A stretch of 64,000 nt of DNA from Lachnospiraceae bacterium (GTDB lineage Bacteria > Bacillota > Clostridia > Lachnospirales > Anaerotignaceae): the NCBI GenBank assembly GCA_003543235.1, contig DPJA01000036.1, forward strand, positions 81,801 through 145,800, given 5' to 3'. The notes beneath the pieces are model-generated. The model saw only the letters and a program-made list of their open reading frames with translations, did no database searches and was not told the DNA's origin. The position numbers and the translations under genes are program-made. Numbering within the stretch: position 1 is the stretch's first letter; each line of letters begins with the position of its first letter. Positions 1-7,212 of this stretch are shown here, piece after piece.

Positions 1-442
1 ACAACCCTGAAATTCCCTTAGAAAAAGCCAACTTAGTTGTGGCAGAAACTGCAACGTATGAAGCTCCACTTGCGTTTCCCATAACCTCACCAAAAAAATT
101 TCCAAAGCCAGTTCCAAAAATTGTGAGTGCAAGACCAGTAACGTTCTGATTAGCATGAAAAGAAATAGTCAAGACGCCATATATAAAAGCTCCAAAGGCA
201 CCACAGAGAAATGCACAGATTATTGCAATAGTTATGGATACCCAGCCAACAGGATTAATTACCAACTGTTCATAGTAATATGAGCCAGCAAGACCGACAA
301 CGCCTCCCATAAACATCATTCCCTCTACACCCAGGTTTAGGTTTCCAGATTTCTCTGTTAAAATTTCACCCACTGTACCAAAAAGCAGTGGCGTTCCCGC
401 CAAAATAGCAGCTATAAAAAGCTTTATGATAATTTCACTCAT
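1..442 (-). CDS. nupQ: Nucleoside-type ABC transporter permease, second subunit (3' end beyond window)
   Basis: The 5' 147 codons of an integral membrane permease read MSEIIIKLFIAAILAGTPLL at the start, followed by the family motif NLGVEGMM near residue 38 and hydrophobic segments typical of the BmpA-associated nucleoside permeases (NupQ/YufQ family). It would pair with the neighbouring permease to form the membrane channel. The start codon overlaps the upstream permease stop in an ATGA junction, which implies translational coupling. The rest of the gene lies outside the window. Substrate specificity (purine or pyrimidine nucleosides) cannot be read from the sequence. Confidence 0.85.
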   Translation of the reverse strand, partial: MSEIIIKLFIAAILAGTPLLFGTVGEILTEKSGNLNLGVEGMMFMGGVVGLAGSYYYEQLVINPVGWVSITIAIICAFLCGAFGAFIYGVLTISFHANQNVTGLALTIFGTGFGNFFGEVMGNASGASYVAVSATTKLAFSKGISGL

Positions 443-1539
443 TGTTTCTCACCCCCATTTTTGCTGCGAAAAATCAAGCGATAATTTATAAAAAATTCAC
501 AGCCAAGCATAAAGAACAATATTATACCCGTAAGCACCTCTGATGCCGAAGCTGGAATTTTGAAGTTAGTCTGTATTGTGTTGGAGCCTTTATCCAAAAT
601 AGCCAGAATAAAAGCGATAATAACCATTACAAAAGGATTAAGTTTTGCCAACCACGCAACAGTGATTGCGGTAAAGCCCACTCCACCCGCAGTTGACTCG
701 GTCAATGTATAATCTGAACCACTAACAAGAATGAACCCAACAAAACCTGCAATAGCTCCCGATATGAACATTGTACGAATTATAATTTTATGAACGTCCA
801 TACCGGCATATTTTGCAGTACGCTCACTTTCACCTACAACAGAAATTTCGTAACCTTGTTTACAGTACCTAAGATATATAAACATGGCAAATACCATGAT
901 TATTACAAAAATCCAACCGATATGAACACCAAAAACCTTTGGCAGTCTTGCAATTTTTTCAAACATGGCAATCTTAGGAAAACTGCTTGCCGGTGATTTC
1001 CAAGGTCCATTTTGAAGATATTTCTCAACGCCTAATATTATGTAATTAAGCATAAGCGTAAATAGTGTTTCATTTGTGCCCCACTTTGCTTTGAATACCG
1101 CCGGTATCATTCCCCACAAACCGCCTGCAACAAAAGCCGCAATTCCCATGGAAATTAGCAAAACCACTTTAGGCATTGAATCATACTGAAACAATGCAAA
1201 ATAAGAAGCAGCAATTGCACCCGCCATAATTTGTCCCTCAGCACCTATGTTCCAAAATTTCATCTTAAATGCCGGAGCAATAGCAATGGCTGCACCAAGA
1301 AGTGGAACTGCTATCTTGATTGTTTCTGCACGAGCAGTCTTTGTGGCAAACGAACCAGTTAGGATATCTGCATAGACTGCAATTGGATTGTGACCCAAAG
1401 TAAACACAAGAATACCACCTGTTATTAGTGCCAAAAGAACTGCAACGAAACGAATAAGCAATGCCTTTGAGGAAGAAATATCAGTGCGTTTAGCTATACG
1501 AACAAAGGGTTCTTTATTTTCTACAACAGTTTTACTCAT
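439..1539 (-). CDS. nupP: Nucleoside-type ABC transporter permease, first subunit
   Basis: A 366-residue polytopic membrane protein with about nine hydrophobic segments and the motif FWNIGAEGQIMAG near residues 95-110, characteristic of NupP/YufP-like permeases that work with a BMP lipoprotein. An in-frame ATG at 1563 exists, but the ATG at 1539 is chosen because a GAGGGGG ribosome-binding site sits about nine bases upstream. With this start the gene overlaps the ATPase stop by 8 bp, and its own stop overlaps the next permease start. The N-terminal ~20 residues are polar and cytoplasmic. Order and spacing show one operon. Confidence 0.88.
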   Translation of the reverse strand: MSKTVVENKEPFVRIAKRTDISSSKALLIRFVAVLLALITGGILVFTLGHNPIAVYADILTGSFATKTARAETIKIAVPLLGAAIAIAPAFKMKFWNIGAEGQIMAGAIAASYFALFQYDSMPKVVLLISMGIAAFVAGGLWGMIPAVFKAKWGTNETLFTLMLNYIILGVEKYLQNGPWKSPASSFPKIAMFEKIARLPKVFGVHIGWIFVIIMVFAMFIYLRYCKQGYEISVVGESERTAKYAGMDVHKIIIRTMFISGAIAGFVGFILVSGSDYTLTESTAGGVGFTAITVAWLAKLNPFVMVIIAFILAILDKGSNTIQTNFKIPASASEVLTGIILFFMLGCEFFINYRLIFRSKNGGEKQ

Positions 1540-3082
1540 TAACCGTTTCCCCCTCTTCTGCAATCTGAGTCATCATAAGACCAATCTGTTCCTTTGTAGC
1601 CGTACGTCCATCTACTATACCGCTAACCTTGCCACCGCAAAGCACCAAGATACGGTCACACAACTCAAGCAATACATCCAAATCTTCGCCTATATATATA
1701 ACCGCAACTCCTTTTGACTTCTGCTGGTTAAGCAGGTTATATATAGTATAAGATGAATTGATGTCCAGACCACGAACTGGATAAGCCGCCATAATTACCG
1801 TTGGTGCAGAGGCAATCTCTCGACCAAGCAATACCTTCTGAACATTTCCACCTGAGAGTTGTCGTACAGGAGTGTTTATGCCCGGAGTAACCACCTTTAG
1901 CTTGCCACGCACCTCTTCTGCCAGCTTTTTGGGCAATCGACGGTCAACAAAAGCAGACTTACCTCTGCGATAACTTCTTAGCATCATATTGTCAACCATG
2001 CCCATATCTGCCACAAGGCCCATTCCAAGACGGTCCTCTGGCACAAAAGCAAGAGAAATACCCATTTGTCTTATATCCATAGGATTCTTGCCAACCAAGT
2101 CATCCACATTTTCATGCCCATCTTCACCACTATGGTAAAGTATTGAGCCTTCTTTTAAATGCTGAAGTCCTGCAATGGCTTCGCAAAGTTCTCTCTGTCC
2201 ACTTCCTGCAATTCCTGCCACGCCAAGTATTTCTCCTCCAAACGCAGTGAATGATACCTTGTCCAGCACAGATAGTCCCTCATCACTAATACAAGATACA
2301 TTTTTAATTTCAAGACGCTTGCTAAGTTTTTCACTTTTAGGTCTGTCTATATTAAGCGATACAGCGTGACCTACCATCATGTCCGTAAGCTGCTGTGGAT
2401 TAGTTTCATTTGTATTTACTGTATCTATATACTCACCCTTACGTAGAACTGCAACCTTGTCCGAAATGTCCATAACCTCATTAAGTTTATGGGTTATGAT
2501 GATAATTGCTTTGCCGTCTTTTTTCATATTGCGTAAAACTTCAAAGAGCTTGTTAGTTTCTTGTGGTGTAAGCACTGCAGTAGGTTCGTCAAGAATTAAT
2601 ATATTTGCTCCACGATAAAGCACCTTGATAATTTCTGCTGTCTGCTTTTCCGAAACCGACATATCATATATCTTACGATTTGGATCAAGCACAAAACCAT
2701 ATTTTTGACTAATTTTAGTGACCTCATCAGCAATAGTCTTACGATTAAGCTTACTCTTGCCCGTAAGTCCAAGGACAATATTTTCAGCTGCAGTGAATAC
2801 ATCCACCAACTTAAAATGCTGGTGTACCATTCCAATTCCAAGATTAAAAGCATCTTTTGGCGAACGAATGGTAACTTCCCTTCCATCTACACTTATTGTA
2901 CCACTATCTGGAAAATAAATTCCCGATAACATATTCATCAAAGTTGTCTTGCCACTGCCATTTTCCCCTAAGAGAGCCAGAATTTCTCCACAGTTAACCG
3001 TCAGACTTACATTACTATTGGCAATCACGTTTCCAAATTTTTTGGTGATGTTCTTTAGTTCTATGGCACTTGTAATGCTCAT
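1532..3082 (-). CDS. nupO: Nucleoside-type ABC transporter, tandem ATP-binding protein
   Basis: A 516-residue double ATPase that would power nucleoside import at the inner face of the membrane. The first half has Walker A GENGSGKTT, a degenerate signature MSVSEKQ and Walker B ILILDEPTA. The second half has the altered P-loop GIAGSGQRE, signature LSGGNVQK and a degenerate Walker B (VIMAAYPVRGLD) lacking the usual DE pair. This asymmetry is normal for the sugar/nucleoside twin-ATPase family. The start at 3082 is preferred over an upstream ATG at 3133 because GAGGAG lies seven bases before it. It stands between the lipoprotein and the permeases. Confidence 0.9.
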   Translation of the reverse strand: MSITSAIELKNITKKFGNVIANSNVSLTVNCGEILALLGENGSGKTTLMNMLSGIYFPDSGTISVDGREVTIRSPKDAFNLGIGMVHQHFKLVDVFTAAENIVLGLTGKSKLNRKTIADEVTKISQKYGFVLDPNRKIYDMSVSEKQTAEIIKVLYRGANILILDEPTAVLTPQETNKLFEVLRNMKKDGKAIIIITHKLNEVMDISDKVAVLRKGEYIDTVNTNETNPQQLTDMMVGHAVSLNIDRPKSEKLSKRLEIKNVSCISDEGLSVLDKVSFTAFGGEILGVAGIAGSGQRELCEAIAGLQHLKEGSILYHSGEDGHENVDDLVGKNPMDIRQMGISLAFVPEDRLGMGLVADMGMVDNMMLRSYRRGKSAFVDRRLPKKLAEEVRGKLKVVTPGINTPVRQLSGGNVQKVLLGREIASAPTVIMAAYPVRGLDINSSYTIYNLLNQQKSKGVAVIYIGEDLDVLLELCDRILVLCGGKVSGIVDGRTATKEQIGLMMTQIAEEGETVNE

Positions 3083-3180
3083 GCAATCACTCCTCACATT
3101 TTTAAAACAATTGATGGCTATCTCCATCTTCAACAGGGATACCCATTAACTGTTTTAGTTGGTTTCATAAATATAACGCC

Positions 3181-3206
3181 AAAAGAGGAGCCGCAAATGC
3201 GGCTCC
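3181..3206 (-). terminator. Weak hairpin between binding-protein and ATPase genes (likely attenuator)
   Basis: An 8-bp perfect GC-rich stem (3187-3194 with 3199-3206, loop AAAT) is followed on the minus strand by TCTTTTGG. The short U run suggests partial termination or protection of the lipoprotein mRNA, a usual way to make more binding protein than ATPase. Inference only. Confidence 0.5.
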
Positions 3207-3238
3207 GCCTCTGGAGTCTAAAAAAGCAAGGATTAATA

Positions 3239-4408
3239 TTATCCAAGAATATTGATACCCTTAAGAATGAAAGACCATGAAGGAGCACTTACTTCACTGC
3301 TTTCAGCATAATGATCTCCTGCTGCAACTACTTCTTTGCCATCAACATCATAAAGAGGACCTTCAAAAACATTTAATGTTCCATCCTTAATAGCTGCTGC
3401 CGCTGTGTCAATTGCCTCCTGTGTACCTTCAGCAGCAATTGCTGTGTTAAGAGGTGAAAGATATACAGCACCGTCAGCATAGCCCTTGCACCAGTCAACA
3501 TCAATATTTTCTCCATTAATTACGCACTGAACCGCATATGTTAAATAGATGCTCCAATCAGAACGAGCAGAAATTAATGATGCGTTAGGAGCAGCTTCAA
3601 TCATATCAGCGTTGTAGCCAACCTGCCAAACACCGTTTGCTTCAGCAGTAGTAGCTGTTGCTGTTGAGTCGGAGTGCTGACCAATAACATCACAGCCACC
3701 ATCAATAAGTGCCTGAGCAACCTTAGCCTCAGTTGTTGGGTCATTCCAGCTGTTTGTATACATAACATCCATTGTCACATCAGGGTTAACGGATTTTGCA
3801 CCAAGATAAAATGCTGAATAGCCTGAGATAACCTCAGCATATGGATATGCAGCAACATAGCCAAGTTTATTTGTTTTAGTTTTAAGACCTGCAGCAATAC
3901 CTGTAAGGTAACGAGCCTCATAAATTGATGTGAAATAGTTATGAACATTTTTTAAACCTGAACTAGCAGCTTTGTTACCAGTAGCATGGCAAAACTGAAC
4001 ATCAGGATATTCTTCAGCAATGGCAAGCATATAGTCCTCAAAGCCAAAGCTTGTACAGAAAATGATGTTACAGCCAGCCTCTACAAGTTCACGAATAGCA
4101 GTGTCGCACTCTGAACTCTCACTTACATTATACTTGTTAATGATTTGGTCGTCTTTAAGCCCAAGATTTTCCTGCATCTTTTTTGTACCTAAATCATGGT
4201 TGTAAGTATAACCCATGTCGGATGCGTCTGAGATGTGAACAAATCCCACCTTAATATTTTCGGCAGTTATACCTGTTCCCTCCGCAGCAGGTTCAGTAGC
4301 TTTAGCAGGTTCAGTTGTCTTAGTTTCAGAGCTGTCTGTTCCTCCGCACGCAGCAAGTCCAAGGACCATAGCACTGATAAGAAGTAGAGTAATTAATTTC
4401 TTTTTCAT
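3239..4408 (-). CDS. nupN: BMP-family substrate-binding lipoprotein (nucleoside ABC importer)
   Basis: A 389-residue lipoprotein with a signal peptide and lipobox GLAAC (lipidated Cys21), then a Thr/Glu-rich linker to about residue 48 and a BMP/Med-type periplasmic-binding fold beginning IKVGFVHISDASDMGYTYNH. This family binds nucleosides outside the cell and passes them to the permease pair. An AGGAGG site lies directly upstream of the ATG. It is the first gene of the transport operon, transcribed from a recognisable promoter near 4500, with a weak hairpin behind it that probably keeps its dose above the other subunits. The exact ligand is not deducible. Confidence 0.9.
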   Translation of the reverse strand: MKKKLITLLLISAMVLGLAACGGTDSSETKTTEPAKATEPAAEGTGITAENIKVGFVHISDASDMGYTYNHDLGTKKMQENLGLKDDQIINKYNVSESSECDTAIRELVEAGCNIIFCTSFGFEDYMLAIAEEYPDVQFCHATGNKAASSGLKNVHNYFTSIYEARYLTGIAAGLKTKTNKLGYVAAYPYAEVISGYSAFYLGAKSVNPDVTMDVMYTNSWNDPTTEAKVAQALIDGGCDVIGQHSDSTATATTAEANGVWQVGYNADMIEAAPNASLISARSDWSIYLTYAVQCVINGENIDVDWCKGYADGAVYLSPLNTAIAAEGTQEAIDTAAAAIKDGTLNVFEGPLYDVDGKEVVAAGDHYAESSEVSAPSWSFILKGINILG

Positions 4409-4444
4409 GTTTTTTCCTCCTAAGTATTTTTAATATTTATTATA

Positions 4445-4463
4445 TTGTTGTTTAATACAACAA
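4445..4463. repeat. Inverted repeat in leader of BMP lipoprotein gene
   Basis: TTGTTGT and ACAACAA form a perfect 7-bp dyad around TTAAT, about 25-40 bases downstream of the predicted transcription start. It could be an operator or a small mRNA hairpin. There is no U tract. Confidence 0.4.
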
Positions 4464-4492
4464 ATTGATACCCAAATTTCAATAAACCTTAT

Positions 4493-4522
4493 ACTATATA
4501 TACTTCGCACATATTGTATCAA
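4493..4522 (-). promoter_or_regulatory. Sigma-A-like promoter of nucleoside importer operon
   Basis: Minus-strand -35 TTGATA and -10 TATAGT (each 5 of 6 consensus) are separated by 18 bases. The predicted start near 4486 gives a leader of about 78 bases before the lipoprotein ATG. Confidence 0.55.
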
Positions 4523-4688
4523 AAAAATCTTTCCTCGTCATCCATTTTTTACATAAAACTTACTTTTTTGCACAAAAACGTCACTTTTTGCCCTTTAACT
4601 CTAAACAATATCAAAAAAATTAACTAATAAAGTTAGTTTATTTCTTTACGCAAAGTATGATTTTGGGTATATTCTTATATTTAAATAA

Positions 4689-4716
4689 TAACAGGAACTT
4701 TTGCCAGCTCCTGTTA
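4689..4716 (-). terminator. Terminator-like hairpin after dpaB
   Basis: TAACAGGA (4689-4696) pairs perfectly with TCCTGTTA (4709-4716), with two more pairs possible inside. On the minus strand it is followed by TTATTT, so termination may be partial. Confidence 0.5.
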
Positions 4717-4758
4717 TATTTTAAAAAGTATTATTGTTATTTCTAATATTCATTTAAT

Positions 4759-5337
4759 TTATACAATAACTGGCTGAATTTGTTTTCCATCTAAGGCTTT
4801 TTCCAGCGTATTAATAATTAATTCTGTATGAGCTATCATCGAGGTTGGCTTTTTTTCAGAATTATCCTGACCAAAAGGAACAAAATACATATTTTTAATG
4901 TTAAGAAGTTCTCCTATATTTTTAAAGTTTATGCCTAAAGCATCGTTTGTTGAAACGGAAATTACCAGTGGCCTCCCGTTGCGTATATGTGCTTTTGCAG
5001 CCATAAGCACAGAAGTATCTGTAATTCCATTTACAAGTTTTGCTAAAGTGTTTCCTGTGCAAGGAGCAATTATAAGAATATCAAGGTATGCGTTTGGACC
5101 AATTGGTTCAGCTTCTTCAATTGTTAGAATTGGTTTGTTCCCTGTCAGCATAGAAATTCGTTTGATATATTCCTTTGCATCTCCAAATCTTGAATCCATA
5201 GTTTGCACATTTTTAGAAAAAATAGGGAATACATTTGCACCCTCATCCACCAGATTTTTCACTTGAATTTCTATTTTATCAAAAGTGCAAAATGAACCTG
5301 TAATAGCTATTCCTACGTTTTTGCCATTAAGTTTCAT
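4759..5337 (-). CDS. dpaB: Dipicolinate synthase subunit B
   Basis: A 192-residue flavoprotein-like subunit (SpoVFB). DpaA and DpaB together convert the DapA product into dipicolinic acid in the mother cell during sporulation. Visible family features are the N-terminal GIAITGSFCTF strand-loop, LIIAPCTGNTLAKLVNGITD near residue 88-107 and the SVSTNDALG segment near 128-136. Length matches the family. GGAGGAATTTTAT precedes the ATG, and the gene follows dpaA by 13 bases, so the two are co-transcribed. Confidence 0.93.
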   Translation of the reverse strand: MKLNGKNVGIAITGSFCTFDKIEIQVKNLVDEGANVFPIFSKNVQTMDSRFGDAKEYIKRISMLTGNKPILTIEEAEPIGPNAYLDILIIAPCTGNTLAKLVNGITDTSVLMAAKAHIRNGRPLVISVSTNDALGINFKNIGELLNIKNMYFVPFGQDNSEKKPTSMIAHTELIINTLEKALDGKQIQPVIV

Positions 5338-5350
5338 ATAAAATTCCTCC

Positions 5351-6178
5351 TTATAAACAACTTATAACTGCATGAAATAATATGTCTGCACTTGCCTCTG
5401 GTGAAAATTTGCCGGGAAGCCCAAGACACAAATTAGCGTTTATGCCTAAAGATTTACAATATTTAAAATCAACTCCGCCTGGGGTGGAAGAAATATCAAT
5501 TATGACAACATCTTTCTTCATCAAATCAATAAAATCTTTTTTGATTATTAATTCTGGAACAGTGTTAATAATCAAATCAAACTCACTTATTATACCTTCT
5601 ACATCTTTAATATTAACCGTTTCTAGTCCCAAAGAAAAAGCAGTAGCAAGCTTTTTGTCATTTCTTCCAGCAACAGTTATATGTGCATCAAGTGCCTTAA
5701 ACTTTTGTGCAATAACTTTACCGCACCTGCCATATCCAAAAACCAGACATTTACTATTATGCAAATTTTTAGTGCTAAGTCGAATTGCTTCTGCAATTGT
5801 TCCCTCTGCAGTAGCCACTGCATTTTTTATGCTTACTTCCTCCATATCCATAAAATCAAAATACATAACATTCATTTTTTGAAGCTCACTTTTTATGTTT
5901 TGAGGAATAATCCCTCCAAAAACTGTATGCCTTGAATTGATATAACTTAAAAAATCTTCGATATTTAAATCATCCAGATTTTGTGCTGAAAAAATATTTT
6001 CTTTGTCTTTTGTGAAAGGCACAGGACATATTATTATATCTGAATTTTCAATTGCATTCTTTAATGAAAAATCGCTATTTGTATAGAAATAAACTTCTGT
6101 ATTCGCCCCGTTTTTTTTAAGTTTTTCAGCTAAATAAAGTTGGCGTAAATCTCCGCCAAGCACCAAAAAGTTTTTCAA
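5351..6178 (-). CDS. dpaA: Dipicolinate synthase subunit A
   Basis: A 275-residue dehydrogenase-like subunit (SpoVFA) for dipicolinic acid synthesis, needed for spore-core dehydration and heat resistance. It has an N-terminal GGDLRQLYLAEKL segment and a second Rossmann motif FGYGRCGKV near residue 146. It starts with TTG; AGAGGGGAG lies about ten bases upstream and no ATG is placed as well. Transcription probably begins at the sigma-K-like promoter at 6205-6232, which suits its known mother-cell role. The divergent neighbour is dapA, which supplies the substrate. Confidence 0.93.
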   Translation of the reverse strand: MKNFLVLGGDLRQLYLAEKLKKNGANTEVYFYTNSDFSLKNAIENSDIIICPVPFTKDKENIFSAQNLDDLNIEDFLSYINSRHTVFGGIIPQNIKSELQKMNVMYFDFMDMEEVSIKNAVATAEGTIAEAIRLSTKNLHNSKCLVFGYGRCGKVIAQKFKALDAHITVAGRNDKKLATAFSLGLETVNIKDVEGIISEFDLIINTVPELIIKKDFIDLMKKDVVIIDISSTPGGVDFKYCKSLGINANLCLGLPGKFSPEASADILFHAVISCL

Positions 6179-6204
6179 TTACAACTCACTCCCCTCTTAG
6201 TTGT

Positions 6205-6232
6205 TAATATATGATTTTAAAAAAGTATTGGT
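6205..6232 (-). promoter_or_regulatory. Sigma-K-like promoter of dpaAB
   Basis: The -10 reads CATATATTA, an exact fit to the CATAnnnTA consensus of mother-cell sigma-K, with AC 17 bases upstream as the -35 core. The predicted start lies about 20 bases before the dpaA ribosome-binding site. The assignment rests on a short consensus and the known regulation of spoVF in Bacillus. Confidence 0.5.
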
Positions 6233-6239
6233 GTTGAGT

Positions 6240-6267
6240 ACCAAAGCTTATTTTTTTTCATAATATC
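6240..6267 (+). promoter_or_regulatory. Second, divergent sigma-K-like promoter (dapA-asnB)
   Basis: On the plus strand AC (6240-6241), a 17-base spacer and CATAATATC (6259-6267) match the sigma-K pattern AC-N17-CATAnnnTA except for the last base. It faces away from the dpaA promoter and would place the transcript start 25-30 bases before the dapA start. Confidence 0.4.
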
Positions 6268-6300
6268 TATTACTAAGAATTTTTGATGGGAATGATTTGT

Positions 6301-7191
6301 TTGAAAAAGACCATTTTTAAAGGTTCAGCAACGGCGATTGTCACTCCTATGGACAAAAAAGGTAATGTTGATTTTAAATCACTAAAAAATATTCTTGATT
6401 TTCAATTAAAAAATGATACAGACGCAATTGTTGTTACAGCAACAACAGGTGAAAATGCAACCCTTGATGACAATGAACATTTATCTGTAATAAAATATAC
6501 AATTGATTATATTAATAAAAGAGTGCCTGTTATAGCAAGCACCGGCAGCAATAACACAGCTCATGCAATTTTTATGTCTAAAGAAGCAGAACAAATGGGT
6601 GCAGATGCACTTTTACAAGTAACCCCATACTACAATAAAACTTCTCAAGCAGGACTTATAAGCCATTTTACAACAATAGGAAATAGTATTAATATTCCTA
6701 TGATTTTATATAATGTTTCAAGCAGAACTGGAATGAGCATTACGCCAGAAACATATTTAGAGCTATCAAAACACCACAATATTTATGCCACAAAGGAGGC
6801 TAGCGGCGACATATCCTTGATAGCAAAAGTTGCAGCGTTATGTGGTGACAATCTTACAATCTATTCCGGAAATGATGACCAAACTTTGCCTATTCTTTCT
6901 TTAGGTGGCAAAGGTGTTATTTCAGTTTTGGGAAATATAATGCCAAAAGAAGTGCATAATATGTGTATGTATTATTTTTCAGGCATGGTTGAAGAAAGCA
7001 TGAATCTACAGCTTGAACTTCTTGATATTATGAATACGATGTTCTGTGATATTAATCCTATCCCTGTAAAAACTGCATTGGGATTGATGGGGCTTTGTGA
7101 ACCAAATTGTAGATTGCCTCTGGTAAGCTTAAATAAAAAAAACAAGAACGAATTAAAAAAAGTAATGCTCAAACACCAGCTTATAAAGTAA
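6301..7191 (+). CDS. dapA: 4-hydroxy-tetrahydrodipicolinate synthase
   Basis: A 296-residue TIM-barrel aldolase that condenses pyruvate with aspartate semialdehyde, feeding lysine/diaminopimelate and dipicolinate synthesis. Visible are the Schiff-base lysine in IYATKEASGD (K165), Tyr137 in LYNVSSRTG and the TTGE loop near 48-51. The family start (KKTIFKGSATAIVTP) points to the TTG at 6301, with GATGGGA upstream. ATGs at 6286 and 6292 are in frame but lack a ribosome-binding site. Its position divergent from dpaAB suggests a copy used for spores. asnB follows after 21 bases. Confidence 0.92.
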   Translation: MKKTIFKGSATAIVTPMDKKGNVDFKSLKNILDFQLKNDTDAIVVTATTGENATLDDNEHLSVIKYTIDYINKRVPVIASTGSNNTAHAIFMSKEAEQMGADALLQVTPYYNKTSQAGLISHFTTIGNSINIPMILYNVSSRTGMSITPETYLELSKHHNIYATKEASGDISLIAKVAALCGDNLTIYSGNDDQTLPILSLGGKGVISVLGNIMPKEVHNMCMYYFSGMVEESMNLQLELLDIMNTMFCDINPIPVKTALGLMGLCEPNCRLPLVSLNKKNKNELKKVMLKHQLIK

Positions 7192-7212
7192 ATAAGATTT
7201 GGAGGCAAAAAT

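Larger units (their letters stand above)
4409..4758. other. Intergenic region between dpaB and the ABC importer
   Basis: About 350 AT-rich bases hold a dpaB terminator hairpin (4689-4716), a sigma-A-like promoter (4493-4522) and a small dyad (4445-4463) in the importer leader. I looked for a purine riboswitch core and did not see one. The remainder, about 4523-4688, shows nothing I can assign. Confidence 0.6.

Noticed and set aside
4409..4758. Purine riboswitch upstream of the nucleoside importer
   Set aside because: No three-way-junction core or conserved loop sequences could be found on the minus strand; only a small dyad is present.
5382..5935. Plus-strand open frames opposite dpaA
   Set aside because: Antisense to a recognised gene, with low-complexity Ser/Ile/Phe composition.
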